From positions 3,669,072 through 3,733,071 of the forward strand of contig NC_087067.1 of the NCBI RefSeq assembly GCF_963678635.1: a stretch of DNA of 64,000 nt, read 5' to 3'. How positions within the stretch are numbered: the stretch's first letter is position 1; each line of letters begins with the position of its first letter. A program made the position numbers and the translations under genes. The notes below the pieces were generated by a model that ran no database searches, was not told the origin of the DNA, and worked only from the letters and a program-made list of their open reading frames with translations. Shown in pieces: positions 1 through 12,560 of the stretch. Origin of the DNA: Symsagittifera roscoffensis. Its lineage: Eukaryota; Xenacoelomorpha; Acoela; Convolutidae.

Positions 1-2843
1 ATCTTCATGATGGACTTCTGACATATCTTCGTCCTCGAGCCTAAAGCCTATTGCTTTCATGCCATGTTTATAGGTTGGGCATGCTGATCGAACTGCAATT
101 TGCACAAGAGCGTCTCTTGTCCATATCGACCCTCGGCTTATACCAGTTGTTCCCTTGGTTTGCTGGTCCGTTGTTAAAAATGCCATAATTGTTCTTGTAA
201 TATCCCGATCTCTATGGAGGTTTCAATAAAAGATATCTTTTGACTTGAGCCTCAACTCCTCTGGTGTTGGCGCATTCGTTGATAGTGGTGTGTAATGTGT
301 TGCTAACATTGTTCTAAGTTCATCAATCTTCACACCATCGTTGAATTTTGAGGCTACCGCCAGGTTCATCCTCCTGTTCGACTCGTCCGGTTGGCTACGC
401 CTTCTAAGCATCTCCAAATTGTCTAGAAGATTGTCTATCGTCTCATCTTCTCGTTGCCTCCTTTTCTCGAAGCGCATCATTGCTTGGTGTCCCTGCACAC
501 CTGAACCAAAACGATTTAACAAGATTTCAAACATTTTCTCAGCAGTATCCCGCTGATATTGCTTCTTGGCCATCACGCAGTTTAGGGCTGTCTCTTCCAA
601 GTTACTGGTGAGCGCACTGCACTCTTGCCTTTCTGACAGGTCTTCTTCCTCACAATGCAGTTTCATCACCTCTATCCAAATGTCAAAGCAGCCGTCAGAT
701 TCGTCTTTATAGCCTCTTGGTTTCTTAGAGACTCTTCTGGACTTTTCACGGAGTTCATTGGTTCTGGATAACCTCGTCAGGAATGTCTCCAAAGACCTGT
801 TTAGGGTTCAAAGGCTGTGGCCATTGCTGTAGCATCTCTTGAATGCCCCGCTTGAGTATCTTCGCCCCCTGATAAGGGTTTTGTATTTGGTATATCCCTA
901 CTATCCGAATCGCCGGGGTTGTTTCTTCCTTGGCTCGCATGACTCATCCCTACGCTTGCATGACTCCTCTTCCTGGAATCACCTCTCCCCGTTGCATGTG
1001 TGCCTTGCGTCGGTCGCTCGTTTGAAGTCTGTCTATAGCTAGTTGAATTTCCTCTGAAGTTTGGGCCCCATGTTCTATTATCCCCTGTGGCATAGCCTGC
1101 TGAACTGCCCCTACCTCTAGTGGATCCATATTCCCTTCTCCTATTCTGTTGGTCATTGAAGTTCACCCTCGGCTGCCGGCTGGGACCTCCCGAGTTCGGT
1201 TCCCCTTCTCTTGGTCCACTCTTTTTGCCTAGTAGGCTGTCCAACCTATCCATGATAGCCTGAGTTCGCCTTTCCATCATCGCATCTATCTTTGTGTAAA
1301 GAGTCCCAAGAGTCTGCTCTTGTTGAGTTCTCAACTTCTCCAAGTCGTTTCTTAACCGTAACTCCCTTTGTTCTGCTTCCCTTGTCATCCGCAACCAGTT
1401 TTTCGCCATGTGTTCATCCGTTCTTTCCTTCAAGCGTTTTTCGCTTCTACCAACTTCTTGTCTATTTAGGTTTATTTTTTCCCGCAGACTTTCCATTTCA
1501 ATATGGACTGCTCTCTCTAGTTCTTTCATTCTTATGGACATCTGTTCATTTTGTTCTCCTATACTGCACACTATGTTGTTCAAGGCTTCTTCAATTGATG
1601 CTCCGTTATCTACTTGTGGCGTCACAAGTGGCGGTGTCAGCCTGTCGATCCCAGGTAGCTTTGTGCTGGTCGAGATTCGGGCTTTGATTCTCTGCCTCGA
1701 CCTCTTTTCATTATCCATCTCTGGATCCGCCGATGTGTTGCTTAGCCCTATGTTTCTATTCTCCCCAGTTCGCGTTTCCGAATTTGTCATACTCACAAAG
1801 TCCCTTGACTGGCCGGATGTGTTTATGTCTTTGCTTATCGTTCTCACCACACCAAATTTGTCCATGGTTCCAGTCTCTCTGTCGGTGTATGCCTCATTCT
1901 CCTGTTGTTCAAGGCTTCTTCAATTGATGCTCCGTTATCTACTTGTGGCGTCACAAGTGGCGGTGTCACCCTGTCGATCCCAGGTAGCTTTGTGCTGGTC
2001 GAGATTCGGGCTTTGATTCTCTGCCTCGACCTCTTTTCATTATCAATCTCTGGATCCGCCGATTTGTTGCTTAGCCCTATGTTTCTATTCTCCCCAGTTC
2101 GCGTTTCCGAATTTGTCATACTCACAAAGTCTCTTGACTGGCCGGATGTGTTTATGTCTTTGCTTATCGTTCTCACCACACCAAATTTGTCCATGGTTCC
2201 AGTCTCTCTGTCGGTGTATGCCTCATTCTCCTGGGTCGAACTATTGAGGCTGACTCGAGATCCAAAGTCAATTTGCTCATCATCGTCCTCTTCTTCCTCT
2301 TGGGATTCACCTTCATCTCCTGTACCCACTCCCATGGTGAATGGAAAGATGTCTTCGAAAGTCTGCTTCACTCTTTCTGAAAAAGATGAGGACATTGCCT
2401 GTTTCTCCGTCACGCCTGCCATCATGGTATTGTCTGTGGGAGATCTTCTAGTTGCCACAATTTCAGTAGAGATATCGGACAGTTCCGACATCTCCTCTCG
2501 GCCCAGTGTCCCGGTGGAAGTGGCAAAGTCTTGTCCTTATTCTACCGGAGTAGATTCACTCGCCAAGCCTTCTGTTTCCTCGCCCCTCCGGTCTATATAA
2601 CTCCCGGTTCTCAATCATGGCCCGGTCCGGATGGACCTCCACTTCTAGCATAGCTTTTCGCTCTTCTGAGGACTTTTGACTCCTGGTTTCAACCATTCTG
2701 CCTGAAACCGTCTCTCCTTTGTCGGTCCGGGCTCGTGTGATCCTTTCCACAAAAGGATCGGTCATTGCTCTTCTCTGTTTCTCAGGTATGAATTTCCTGG
2801 AGCTATCATCTAGTTTAGGTATCCTTGACTTGTCTAGACTCAT
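1..2843 (-). pseudogene. Decayed gag region of gypsy-type element A, truncated by window edge
   Basis: Read on the minus strand. An ATG at 2843-2841 opens a 95-residue charged N-terminal piece (to 2556). A frame change is followed by an acidic segment (2491 to about 2250, with an E/D run), a long Glu/Lys/Arg-rich predicted coiled coil (about 1620-1230), an Arg/Gly/Asn-rich linker (about 1200-950), and a capsid-like segment at 792-223. That segment has a W..VMKLH helix, ILLNRFG, and MMRFEKRRQ..DE followed by LRRRSQPDESNRR, typical of Ty3/gypsy capsids. Beyond it, 200-1 still encodes part of a Cys-containing nucleocapsid and the stretch YKHGMKAIGFRLEDEDMSE, out of frame. At least three frame breaks are present and one comes from the 329-bp duplication. 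Protease and RT would lie left of the window. The assignment to a retroelement Gag rests on the capsid pattern and is inference. Confidence 0.6.
1575..2232. repeat. 329-bp tandem duplication inside element A gag
   Basis: The stretch 1575-1903 recurs at 1904-2232 with only about half a dozen substitutions by eye. Examples are tcagcctg/tcaccctg, tatccatc/tatcaatc, gatgtgttg/gatttgttg and tcccttg/tctcttg. The period of 329 is not divisible by three, so the duplication itself breaks the gag frame: the same MDKFGVVRTISKD segment appears twice in different frames. High identity indicates a recent event. Confidence 0.9.
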
Positions 2844-3604
2844 ACTCAATTTACCACTTCTTACTACCTATACACTCAATTCGATTGCTAGTGTCCTTTT
2901 GATCTGACTACTGATAATAATAACACAACACAATAAATTCCAAAAGTTTCTATTAAATAGTGACCACAAATCCTTGTATGTTATCACGGTATAGCGTAAA
3001 TACAATTTATCCACAATAATCGATTATTAGTTGTAAGGTACGAAGCTAGCACAGTATGATGATATCAGTCTATTAAAAAGATAGTGTGTTCACTACCCAA
3101 TCAAGCACAAATATTATTGAATTAAAACCAGAATTAACCAAATAAGAATATTTTTATGAAAAACTTATGTGTTTTGTACTTTTAGTCAGTCGCAGTACAA
3201 TAGTCGAACTTGTGTATAAAGAGAGAGCTTTCCCTGCTTGGTGCTGCACCAAACAGACAAAACTTGAAGGCAGTAACTTTCTCAAGTGGGCGTCTATTGC
3301 ACCCACCGAGTCCTGTGTTACCTATCTGCCTTCGGACTGCCCGAACTAGACCTACTAAAATCCTCAAGACAGTCACTTTTCTCAAAAATTTTTTTGATTT
3401 GAGTCCACACATTTGAGTTACACACTCTTGATCAACCTAGACTTAGTGTCGCGATTGTCCGAGTTTAAACCTGTTTTGTTTTTATTCGGTTTTTTACAAA
3501 AGGCAAGTTACCAGTGCAGTCACTGGTTCCCAGCCTATCTCTTAATAACCTAATATCCTTAACTACTTTCTATTCTGTTGTCTTCTTTAAGTTTGACAAA
3601 ATAG

Positions 3605-3833
3605 TACCCCAAAATCGGGACCCCTCCGGATTGACAAAAATCGGACCCCTCCAGATTGACAAAAATCGGACCCCTCCTGATTGGGACCCTTCCTGTTTTG
3701 TACAAATTTAGACCCCTCCGAATTGGGACCCCTCCGTTTTTGTAAAAATTTAGACCCCTCCGGATCGGGACCCCTCCGTTTTTGTAAAAAAATTTAGACC
3801 CCTCCGGATTGGGACCCCTCCTAGGTCGTAAAA
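3605..3833. repeat. Minisatellite with GACCCCTCCGGATTG core
   Basis: About ten imperfect monomers of 25-35 bp share the core GACCCCTCC(G/A/T)GATTG, separated by acaaaaatcg or tttttgtaaaaatttag spacers. The second tandem unit carries the same array at 6294-6487 with one monomer missing. Single copies of the CCTTCCGGATT or CCGGAAGG motif are scattered as far as about 9350. Confidence 0.85.
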
Positions 3834-4871
3834 ATAGCTTCTTAGAGGCTTTCTAAATTTCCAACCTATACCCTTCCGGATACGTTCTCCGATGCTATTC
3901 TGCTGTTCGAATCAACTAGGAAGGGTGTGTCTTCCTTACCAAGAACCTTCCGGATTGAAGTTAAGCCCCTTATTCGATGATACACCCTAACGGTGAAGGG
4001 TCTTATCGCTAGCCTAATTTCGGCTCGATTAAGGTTTTCTTGTGCCTTTAGCCTTCCCTTTTTATCTAGAGCAGCCTAAATTGCCTTATTCTACCGTTTC
4101 TACTCTTAGGTAGGGGTGCTAGGGCTTTCCAAACATTTTTTTATAAAACGTGAAGGGTCTACCTTCCCGAATTGGTGAATTTGCCAAAAACAATCCTGAA
4201 AAGTTTTCACGCTTACTTTTTTGAATATTTGATGTTTTTATTAGTAAGCTCAGCTAATTTCTGATCTAATGGTACTAAGATCAACTAGATCTGTCCAGTA
4301 GTTCCAAAGTTAATAACCAAAACGTCTTTTTTCTAAAGTCAAAAAATTTCTCTCTTATAGGTTCCGCCTAACTTTTTTTCGCAATTCTGTTTTTTTCGAC
4401 CTAAAAAATATTGATCCGAGCTCAGAAGGCCTATATTTTTCTAGATCAATGCAAAAAATCCGATCTAAAACGCTCTAGTTGAAAAAATTTGCGAAAAACT
4501 ATGATATTTGGACCCCTCCTGATTGATGAATCCACTGAATCAAACACGTTGAGTTCGATTTCTCTGTAATCCGGAAGGTTATCGGCAAATGGTTTTTAAA
4601 ACCTGTCAATTCACTAGTTGACGTTGTCTGAGCAACTATTTTTACTATCCTAACTCGAAAATTTCAAAAAAAAATTCTTATTTTATATTGTTTCGTTTAT
4701 TCAAAAATCACGAAAATTCGGTTTTTGGTACCGAAATAGTTGCAACCACTTCTGAACTAAACTCAACCGGTTCTACCTATTATACTAGCACAGTTACAAT
4801 GTAAATCACTAATTTAGCGCTTTTTTTCCGTTTCAAAAAATATCGATCTCTCAAAAATCGCGATTTGTGGG

Positions 4872-4897
4872 GGGTCAAAATATCGCTATTTTGACCC
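4872..4897. repeat. Perfect 10-bp palindrome GGGTCAAAAT/ATTTTGACCC
   Basis: Inverted arms 4872-4881 and 4888-4897 with loop ATCGCT. It is duplicated exactly at 7538-7563 in the second tandem unit. Confidence 0.85.
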
Positions 4898-5509
4898 TAA
4901 AAACCGGTCAGCTTACTGTGTTTTTCACTGAAAAATGATATAAGAGTATTATTATAGGGTATATAATTAATAATACTAGTTATACTATACCCCTCCGGGT
5001 TTGTTCAATATCCGAATTAAGGTGCTTAACTCGGAAATTCGCAGTTCGGTAAGGGTCACTACAGTGCAGCACTGTCGAGCCCCCACAGATTACTATCTTA
5101 TTTTTTGTACCAAAAGGGATACAAAACTTGTTAACGATACCCAACAGTCGACTGTTGTTGTCGTTGAGCCCCCTCTTGTTACTCCTTGTACTGCATGCCG
5201 GATCAGTCTTCTTCACTAATCCCGAGACCCTTCCGGATTGAGCGCAAATCAGCAGACCCTTCCGGATTGAGCGCAAATTAGCATTAACGTGCTTAAATAC
5301 TCAAATAACCCTACATTACAAGCCTCACAAACAGGCCACAAATATGATCGTAAAAATCTTGATTGATATAAATGCCTGTAACAACAATATATCTATCAAC
5401 AACAAACGGGAGGGTCGGATCACATCTTGTCTGGGGGGATGATTTCTACTGACTTTTTACTTTTTACTGTTTTTGGTTTTTTGTGTTTTGTTTCTGTTTT
5501 CTGTTTTTG

Positions 5510-8149
5510 GTCTAGACTCATACTCAATTTACCACTTCTTACTACCTATACACTCAATTCGATTGCTAGTGTCCTTTTGATCTGACTACTGATAATAATA
5601 ACACAACACAATAAATTCCAAAAGTTTCTATTAAATAGTGACCAGAAATCCTTGTATGTTATCACGGTATAGCGAAAATACAATGTATCCACAATAATCG
5701 ATTATTAGTTGTAAGGTACGAAGCTAGCACAGTATGATGATATCAGTCTATTTAAAAGATAGTGTGTTCACTACCCAATCAAGCACAAATATTATTGAAT
5801 TAAAACCAGAATTAACCAAATAAGAATATTTTTATGAAAAACTTATGTGTTTTGTACTTTTAGTCAGTCGCAGTACAATAGTCGAACTTGTATATAAAGA
5901 GAGAGCTTTCCCTGCTTGGTGCTGCACCAAACAGACAAAACTTGAAGGCAGTAACTTTCTCAAGTGGGCGTCTATTGCACCCACCGAGTCCTGTGTTACC
6001 TATCTGCCTTCGGACTGCCCGAACTAGACCTACTAAAATCCTCAAGACAGTCACTTTTCTCAAAAATGTTTTTGATTTGAGTCCACACATTTGAGTTACA
6101 CACTCTTGATCAACCTAGACTTAGTGTCGCGATTGTCCGAGTTTAAACCTGTTTTGTTTTTATTCGGTTTTTTACAAAAGGCAAGTTACCAGTGCAGTCA
6201 CTGGTTCCCAGCCTATCTCTTAATAACCTAATATCCTTAACTACTTTCTATTCTGTTGTCTTCTTTAAGTTTTGACAAAATAGTACCCCAAAATCGGGAC
6301 CCCTCCGGATTGACAAAAATCGGACCCCTCCAGATTGACAAAAATCGGACCCCTCCTGATTGGGACCCTTCCTGTTTTGTACAAATTTAGACCCCTCCGG
6401 ATTGGGACCCCTCCCTTTTTGTAAAAATTTAGACCCCTCCGTTTTTGTAAAAAAAAATTTAGACCCCTCCGGATTGGGACCCCTCCTAGTTCGTAAAAAT
6501 AGCTTCTTAGAGGCTTTCTAAATTTCCAACCTATACCCTTCCGGATACGTTCTCCGATGCTATTCTGCTGTTCGAATCAACTAAGAAGGGTGTGTCTTCC
6601 TTACCAAGAACCTTCCGGATTGAAGTTAAGCCCCTTATTCGATGATACACCCTAACGGTGAAGGGTCTTATCGCTAGCCTAATTTCGGCTCGATTAAGGT
6701 TTTCTTGTGCCTTTAGCCTTCCCTTTTTATCTAGAACAGCCTAAAATTGCCTTATTCTACCGTTTCTACTCTTAGGTAGGGGTGCTAGGGCTTTCCAAAC
6801 ATTTTTTTATAAAACGTGAAGGGTCTACCTTCCCGAATTGGTGAATTTGCTAAAAACAATCCTGAAAAGTTTTCAATCTTACTTTTTTGAATATTTGATG
6901 TTTTTATTAGTAAGCTCAGCTAATTTCTGATCTAATGGTACTAAGATCAACTATATCTGTCCAGTAGTTCCAAAGTTAATAACCAAAACGTCTTTTTTCT
7001 AAAGTCAAAAAATTTCTCTCTTTTAGGTTCCGCCTAACTTTTTTTCGCAATTCTGTTTTTTTTTACCTAAAAAATATTGATCTGAGCTCAGAAGGCCTAT
7101 ATTTTTCTAGATCAATGCAAAAAATCCGATCTAAAACGCTCTAGCTGAAAAAATTTGCGAAAAATTATGATATTTGGACCCCTCCGGATTGATGAATCCA
7201 CTGAATCAAACACGTTGAGTTCGATTTCTCTGTAACCCGGAAGGTTATCGGCAAATGGTTTTTAAAACCTGTCAATTCACTAGTCGACGTTGTCTGAACA
7301 ACTATTTTTACTATCCTAACTCGAAAATTTCAAAAAAAATTTCTTATTTTATATTGTTTCGTTTATTCAAAAATCACGAAAATTCGGTTTTTGGTACCGA
7401 AATAGTTGCAACCACTTCTGAACTAAACTCAACCGGTTCTACCTATTATACTAGCACAGTTACAATGTAAATCACTAATTTAGCGCTTTTTTTCCGTTTC
7501 AAAAAATATCGATCTCTCAAAAATCGCGATTTGTGGGGGGTCAAAATATCGCTATTTTGACCCTAAAAACCGGTCAGCTTACTGTGTTTTTCACTGAAAA
7601 ATGATATAAGAGTATTATTATAGGGTATATAATTAATAATACTAGTTATACTATACCCCTCCGGGTTTGTTCAATATCCGAATTAAGGTGCTTAACTCGG
7701 AAATTCGCAGTTCGGTAAGGGTCACTACAGTGCAGCACTGTCGAGCCCCCCACAGATTACTATCTTATTTTTTGTACCAAAAGGGATACAAAACTTGTTA
7801 ACGATACCCAACAGTCGACTGTTGTTGTCGTTGAGCCCCCTCTTGTTACTCTTTGTACTGCATGCCGGATCAGTCTTCTTCACTAATCCCGAGACCCTTC
7901 CGGATTGAGCGCAAATCAGCAGACCCTTCCGGATTGAGCGCAAATTAGCATTAACGTGCTTAAATACTCAAATAACCCTACATTACAAGCCTCACAAACG
8001 GGCCACAAATATGATCGTAACAATCTTGATTGATATAAATGCCTGTAACAACAATATATCTATCAACAACAAACGGGAGGGTCGGATCACATCTTGTCTG
8101 GGGGGATAATTTCTACTGACTTTTTACTCTTTACTGTTTTTGGTTTTTT
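5510..8149. repeat. 2.68-kb tandem unit, copy 2
   Basis: Nearly identical to 2832-5509. Differences are scattered substitutions plus small indels, notably one fewer minisatellite monomer near 6420-6470. Homology stops abruptly at about 8149 within a T-rich tract. The left edge starts inside what would be the gag start codons of element A, followed directly by the far end of copy 1. This shows a simple head-to-tail duplication, not two independent insertions. Confidence 0.85.
6294..6487. repeat. Minisatellite with GACCCCTCCGGATTG core, second array
   Basis: Counterpart of the array at 3605-3833 in the second 2.68-kb unit. It is shorter by about one monomer, consistent with replication slippage after duplication. 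Confidence 0.85.
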
Positions 8150-9400
8150 TGGTTATTTTTATGTTTTTTGTTTTTATTTGGTACTATACTAATTTTTGTT
8201 TGTTTTCTTATATTTCTTTAAGTGTTTTTGGTCACAAACCTCTCGGGGAACGAGGGGACGGCCGATCACCCCACCCTTCCTGGAATGTGAATTTTCGGTC
8301 TTAACTACGTTAAAAAGCTATTCACGGTAATCCAGAAGGCTTCCGCGTTCCAAACTACCCTTGCGCCCCGGCATTTAGGCCCTATTAAAGGCGTTATTAT
8401 GAGCATCCGCTCGGCGCTGAGTGCTCGTTAACGGTTCTGCCGGTCATGATTTTAAACAAGCATAACACCCAGGAGCGCCATAAAACATCTATGTAACATT
8501 AGCCCGGAAGTACATATCGACGGAAAAAAAATCTAAGCTATAAAACGACTGGCCAGCTTCTAAACTAAGCTCTTCATGCTTTTCACCGTCACTACCAAAG
8601 CTAGTTCTTTTGGTGGTCTTTTCAACATCGGGTTGACAAAAACGTTACTGTTCTCCGGCTTCGACCAGAACGCTCAAATTAACTTAATTACATGCAAAAT
8701 AGTGAGCTCATGGCTATGTCTCAGTATCCCCAGATCACGAGGTCACTCCTAAAAACAGGGCTACTACTTTCCATTATATTACTATTGTTTTTGTTCAGTA
8801 GATAAAAATCATCATCTTCATCGAAGAAGGATCAACCCTTTCCCCTAACTCCTAGCTTCTCATTGTCGGAAAATGAATTCAGATGTTAAATAAATTCAAT
8901 TCAGGACATAATCGGGAAGCTAAAAATTTATATAAAAGGATTTCAGTTCAAGTCCCGAGAACCCTCCGGATTCCTGAATCCGGGGAAATAACACCCTTAT
9001 CTTCTTTCCGGAAGGCTGTTTTTCTACACTTCACTGTTGTTGTGAACAGCCTTGCAACGATTGTAGCGACACAATCGTTGCAAGTCGGAGCAATCTCTGC
9101 TAATTCTGCTGTTCGTTCAATTCTCGTTGTTGTTTTTATCGCGATTATTGTTGTTATCGCCGTCGCAACTATTGTTGTTGTGTTTTATTTTGGATTTCTT
9201 CCAAAATGGCCGATTTTGACGTTTCTCAGAAATATGACGTCATCGTTCGAAGTTTTAAAAATTTGAAATACCAGAATATTCTAGCCTTCACAGTTTGACT
9301 TATCGTTCCAATAACACTGTTAATCCTTTAAAACTGCTAATTCGGAAGGCTAGCGGCTAGTAATTCGAAATTGCCGAATCTGCATTTTCGTCCATTCTGG
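8150..9400. other. Non-coding spacer between element A repeats and element B
   Basis: No gene supported. It starts with a T-rich tract, then a more GC-balanced stretch (8230-8500). The frame at 8883-9266 encodes a Val/Ile-rich hydrophobic stretch produced by gttgttgtt-type low-complexity DNA and is not convincing. It contains the palindrome at 9051-9084. Confidence 0.6.
9051..9084. repeat. Perfect 14-bp stem palindrome
   Basis: CTTGCAACGATTGT at 9051-9064 and its exact reverse complement at 9071-9084 flank the six-base loop AGCGAC. No gene or element end is recognised beside it. Confidence 0.85.
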
Positions 9401-9624
9401 TTGAATGTCACAAAGGAAACATTTCGCTAAATGCTGTAACAGCACCCAAGTCGCCAATGTCGAGCAATCGGAGCCGGATGAAGAAGAATGCAACTTCATA
9501 GACTCAGACAGTGAAGAGAATTAAAGATCTCCGAAACATCTATTCAAACGGAAACAGTCAAAAATTTAAGGCCCTGCGAGCAACGCTCAAAACAAGAAGC
9601 TCATAGTTCAATGCCACCATTGAC

Positions 9625-10920
9625 ACCAGGAGTCCAGCCTCATTCGTTAACAAACGCACAGCATAACTTTTGTTAGCAAAAGACCCTAACGCAAGAATTA
9701 TATCTCTTGATAAGAACCCGATAAGTCCAAAGTACGTTGATTATAACCACAAGCCTATAAAACTTTATGGGATGTTGGAAATAGATATCTATTCGAACGG
9801 CTGGAAACTTAGAGGTACAAAAATCTTAACTTTTGAGAATAGGATCAGAAGCCTACAACATTTAGACTTTCAACCAGAACTGGGGATAGTAACGACACAG
9901 CTAAAGGCCCCTACAAACTCAATCAACGCAACTTCAGAAGACCACGAATACGAATCAGCTGAATCAAGTTTTTGGAAGAACCACTTTGTCAAAAAACAAA
10001 GTAATGTATTCCAAAGATTGGGACACTCAAAGAACCACAAGGTGTTCACTCAATTCAAATCACCTCCAATACCGATTCAGGAATTGGGCAGAAGGGTGCC
10101 AATCCATATTCAAGCAATAGTTGGAGCTAAAATCAAAAAACTTGCAGGAGAATGTCACATAGAAAAGATAGACAAATGCACAAGTGATCAATTTGTAGTC
10201 CCAGTAGTTATCACAGCAAAAAAGGATGGCACAGTGAAATTGGCGATGGACGCGAAACCAATGAACTCCCAAATCTACAAAAATAAATTTCAAATGCCAA
10301 ATATATTAGAATTTCTTGATTCTGCAGTTCAAATCATCACGTCCAAATCAGAGGGCACAGTTTGATTCACGTCTATAGACCTGAAACTTGCATTTAGTCA
10401 ATTTCCATTAGATGAATCCGATAGCAAACACTGCAATTTCAGCATAGAATGTGGGTATATTACGGGAACATACAGATTTAAAACCGGATTCTATGGATTA
10501 ACAGACATGCCAGAATTTCAGTAAGCAATTAACAGAATTTTAGTAAGCGATGAATAACACAATTCAAGGACTACAAGGAGTAGATGATATTTTAAAAGTG
10601 TCGAAAGGGTCAGCCACCAACCACAAGAAAATAATCGACGAAGTCTTAACAAGATTGGACAAAGGAGGTTTCGCTTTAAAATTGAGTAAATGCGAATTCT
10701 CAAAAACTAACCTAATCTGGCTGGGATTCGTGATCGATGAAACAGGAGTAAGACCGAAACACTCAAAGATAGAAGCTGTGATTGCCCTAGAACCACCAAA
10801 ATCTCTGACACAGCTCAGATCTTTTATGGGTATACTGAACCACATGTCTAGGTTTATTTATAATCTACAAAAACGCACTGAGCCACTTTGACCATCATTA
10901 AAAGCCGACAACAAAGAGAA
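9625..10920 (+). pseudogene. Element B protease flank and reverse transcriptase remnant
   Basis: The frame at 9670-10365 contains YVDYNHKPI and GRRVPIHIQ..HIEKIDKCTSDQFV, followed by ITAKKDGTVKLAMDAKP, which is the fingers region of a gypsy RT and parallels CTSDCFIAPIVITVKKDD in element C. It stops at 10363. Across the break, 10371-10520 reads SIDLKLAFSQF and GTYRFKTGFYGLTDMP. A second frame (10550-10891) has VDDILKVSKGS (the YxDD-box region, with its first residues lost) and LALKLSKCEF-like, LGFVIDETG and LRSFMGILNHMSRF motifs. Stops and frame changes at about 10365, 10525 and 10890 make it non-functional. Confidence 0.8.
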
Positions 10921-11400
10921 GTTCAACTGGAGTGAAGAAGCAAACAATGCTTTTCGAAAGATATTAGATCGGATTGCCAACATAATCAAAATGTACCATT
11001 ATGATGCATCCAAACAGTGTAGGATTAAATGTGACGCAAGTCACAAAGAATTAGGAGCAGCATTAGAGCAAGAGTTAGAACCGGGAAAATGGGTACCAAT
11101 TGCTTTCACTTCAAGATTTTTAAATGCAGCTGAACAAAATTACAGCACTAAAAATCTAGAATAGCTCGCAGTCGTCTGATCATGCGAGTTTTTTTAGCAA
11201 CTATCTGCTGGGGAACCAATTTCAATTTCTAACCAATCATAAAGCTATAATTACAGCGTTGACCGAAAATCGTGGTAATAAGACCTACCAGTCCAGATTA
11301 ACCAGATAGGCAGACAGAATGTTGCCATTCTAATTCACAATATCCCACACTGCAGGCGCTAAAATAGGCTGGCTGGTTACTTGTCGAGACGCCCTAATTT
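10921..11400 (+). pseudogene. Element B RNase H remnant
   Basis: Translation reads MYHYDAS...IKCDASHKELGAALEQELEPG, then WVPIAFTSRFLNAAEQNYSTKNLE followed by a stop at 11161-11164. These are the gypsy RNase H motifs around the first catalytic Asp and the conserved Glu region. Further on, KTYQSRLTR matches element C. Multiple stops are present. The element C copy carries a frame break close to the corresponding CDA motif, while this relic keeps CDASHKELGAALEQ in one frame, which supports the idea that the break in C is a private mutation. Confidence 0.75.
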
Positions 11401-12560
11401 CGAGGCACCTTCTACTTCAAAATACGATGAGCAAATCGCAGTCAAGACTAGTGAGAAATTCGACGGGGCATGTAGGGCAATTAACACACCAGCAAAGAAC
11501 CCCTTAGATCAGAAAAAAGTTCAGTTGGTTCATGTCCATCAAGAAATTTACAGAACGAAATCCAAAGACGTTTTTCTTCGACGTGAACTTAAGCAAAAGA
11601 CTACAATCAGCTACCCGATTGCCGGAGGAGGGCGACTACATTCTGTACAAAATTTTCAACCAATCAAACCATTGAGATAGAATCACCAATTTAGAGGAAA
11701 CAATCGATATAGACGGCACAAGTCTTATCCAATCTTAAATGAATATGCAAATGTACGTACATCCGCGAGAGAGCGCATTGTCATGCGATTTTTACATTAG
11801 CCAATTAGATTACTTTATGCAAAACCACATCCCTAATGTACAGATCGGATTCTCACGCGGCAAAACTTTAAAACATTCAAAAGAGTATATGCAAACTTCC
11901 AACTCACCGCGAGAGGGCGAAACTACATACGGCGGAAGTTTTAACCAATCAGAATTGACTATTCTTAATTGATTCACAACTTTGCCGCATCTAACCAGAT
12001 CACCACGAGAGGACGTCCGAGTAGAATCTAAACAATCAAGGAGGCGAAGTTATATTCAGCCAGAAATATACAAAAATCATTATCTCCGACTGTACATCTC
12101 AATCACATCAGCTCAAATCTCTAAGTACTAAATAACTCAAAAACTTTCAGTCTTTCATTGAAATCATATGAGCAAAATTTACCTTCCTTCAAAAAAACAA
12201 ATGGAAAACCCAATGAGTGAGAGAAACAGGGCTGAATCGAGACAACCAGTAGAAACATTAACTACCAGCATGAAACAGAAGCGAGTCACACAAGTCACCA
12301 GAAACAAAACGAACTATACTAGAATACTTTCGAAACTCAGGGTAAACAGGGTGAAGAAGTCAGTGAGGGTCAACATGATCGCAAGCCAGACCCTGAAAAA
12401 GACAACACCAGAAGCCCAGTTACACCAGATAAAAAGTATTTCACAACAGGTCATCAAAATGTCCTTGACGCGGACCTACTGGGGGAATTGACAATGGAGG
12501 ACAGTCAGCTAGGACAACTAAGAGAACAGATTCAAGCAAAGGACAGATAAGGATTCCTGC
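11401..12560 (+). pseudogene. Element B RNase H-integrase linker, degenerate
   Basis: Corresponds by position to the roughly 400-residue charged linker between RNase H and the integrase zinc finger in element C. Short frames (11381-11680, 11739-11972, 12168-12491) are Lys/Gln/Ser-rich with no recognised domain. Between 11740 and 12010 there are three near-repeats of the form ccgcgagag(a/g)gcg, possibly simple sequence expansion. Confidence 0.5.

Larger units (their letters stand above)
2832..5509. repeat. 2.68-kb tandem unit, copy 1 (probable LTR/leader of element A)
   Basis: Non-coding unit repeated head-to-tail at 5510-8149 with period 2678. It lies immediately upstream (minus-strand sense) of the element A gag start and includes its first few codons, so the copy boundary falls inside the gag start. 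It contains a CCTCCGGATTG minisatellite (3609-3833), palindromes at 3511-3526 and 4872-4897, and two adjacent ~32-bp repeats of the form gacccttccggattgagcgc (5228-5283). Short frames of 60-98 codons occur in both copies but resemble no protein family. LTR or leader identity is inferred from position; I did not find clean TG..CA ends. Confidence 0.85.

Noticed and set aside
3182-3412. 76-codon frame repeated at 5860-6090
   Set aside because: Present twice only because the 2.68-kb unit is duplicated; overlapping frames on both strands and no domain.
8883-9266. 127-codon plus-strand frame with a Val/Ile-rich hydrophobic stretch
   Set aside because: The hydrophobic run comes from gttgtt/attgtt low-complexity DNA and the frame spans a palindrome; no family resemblance.
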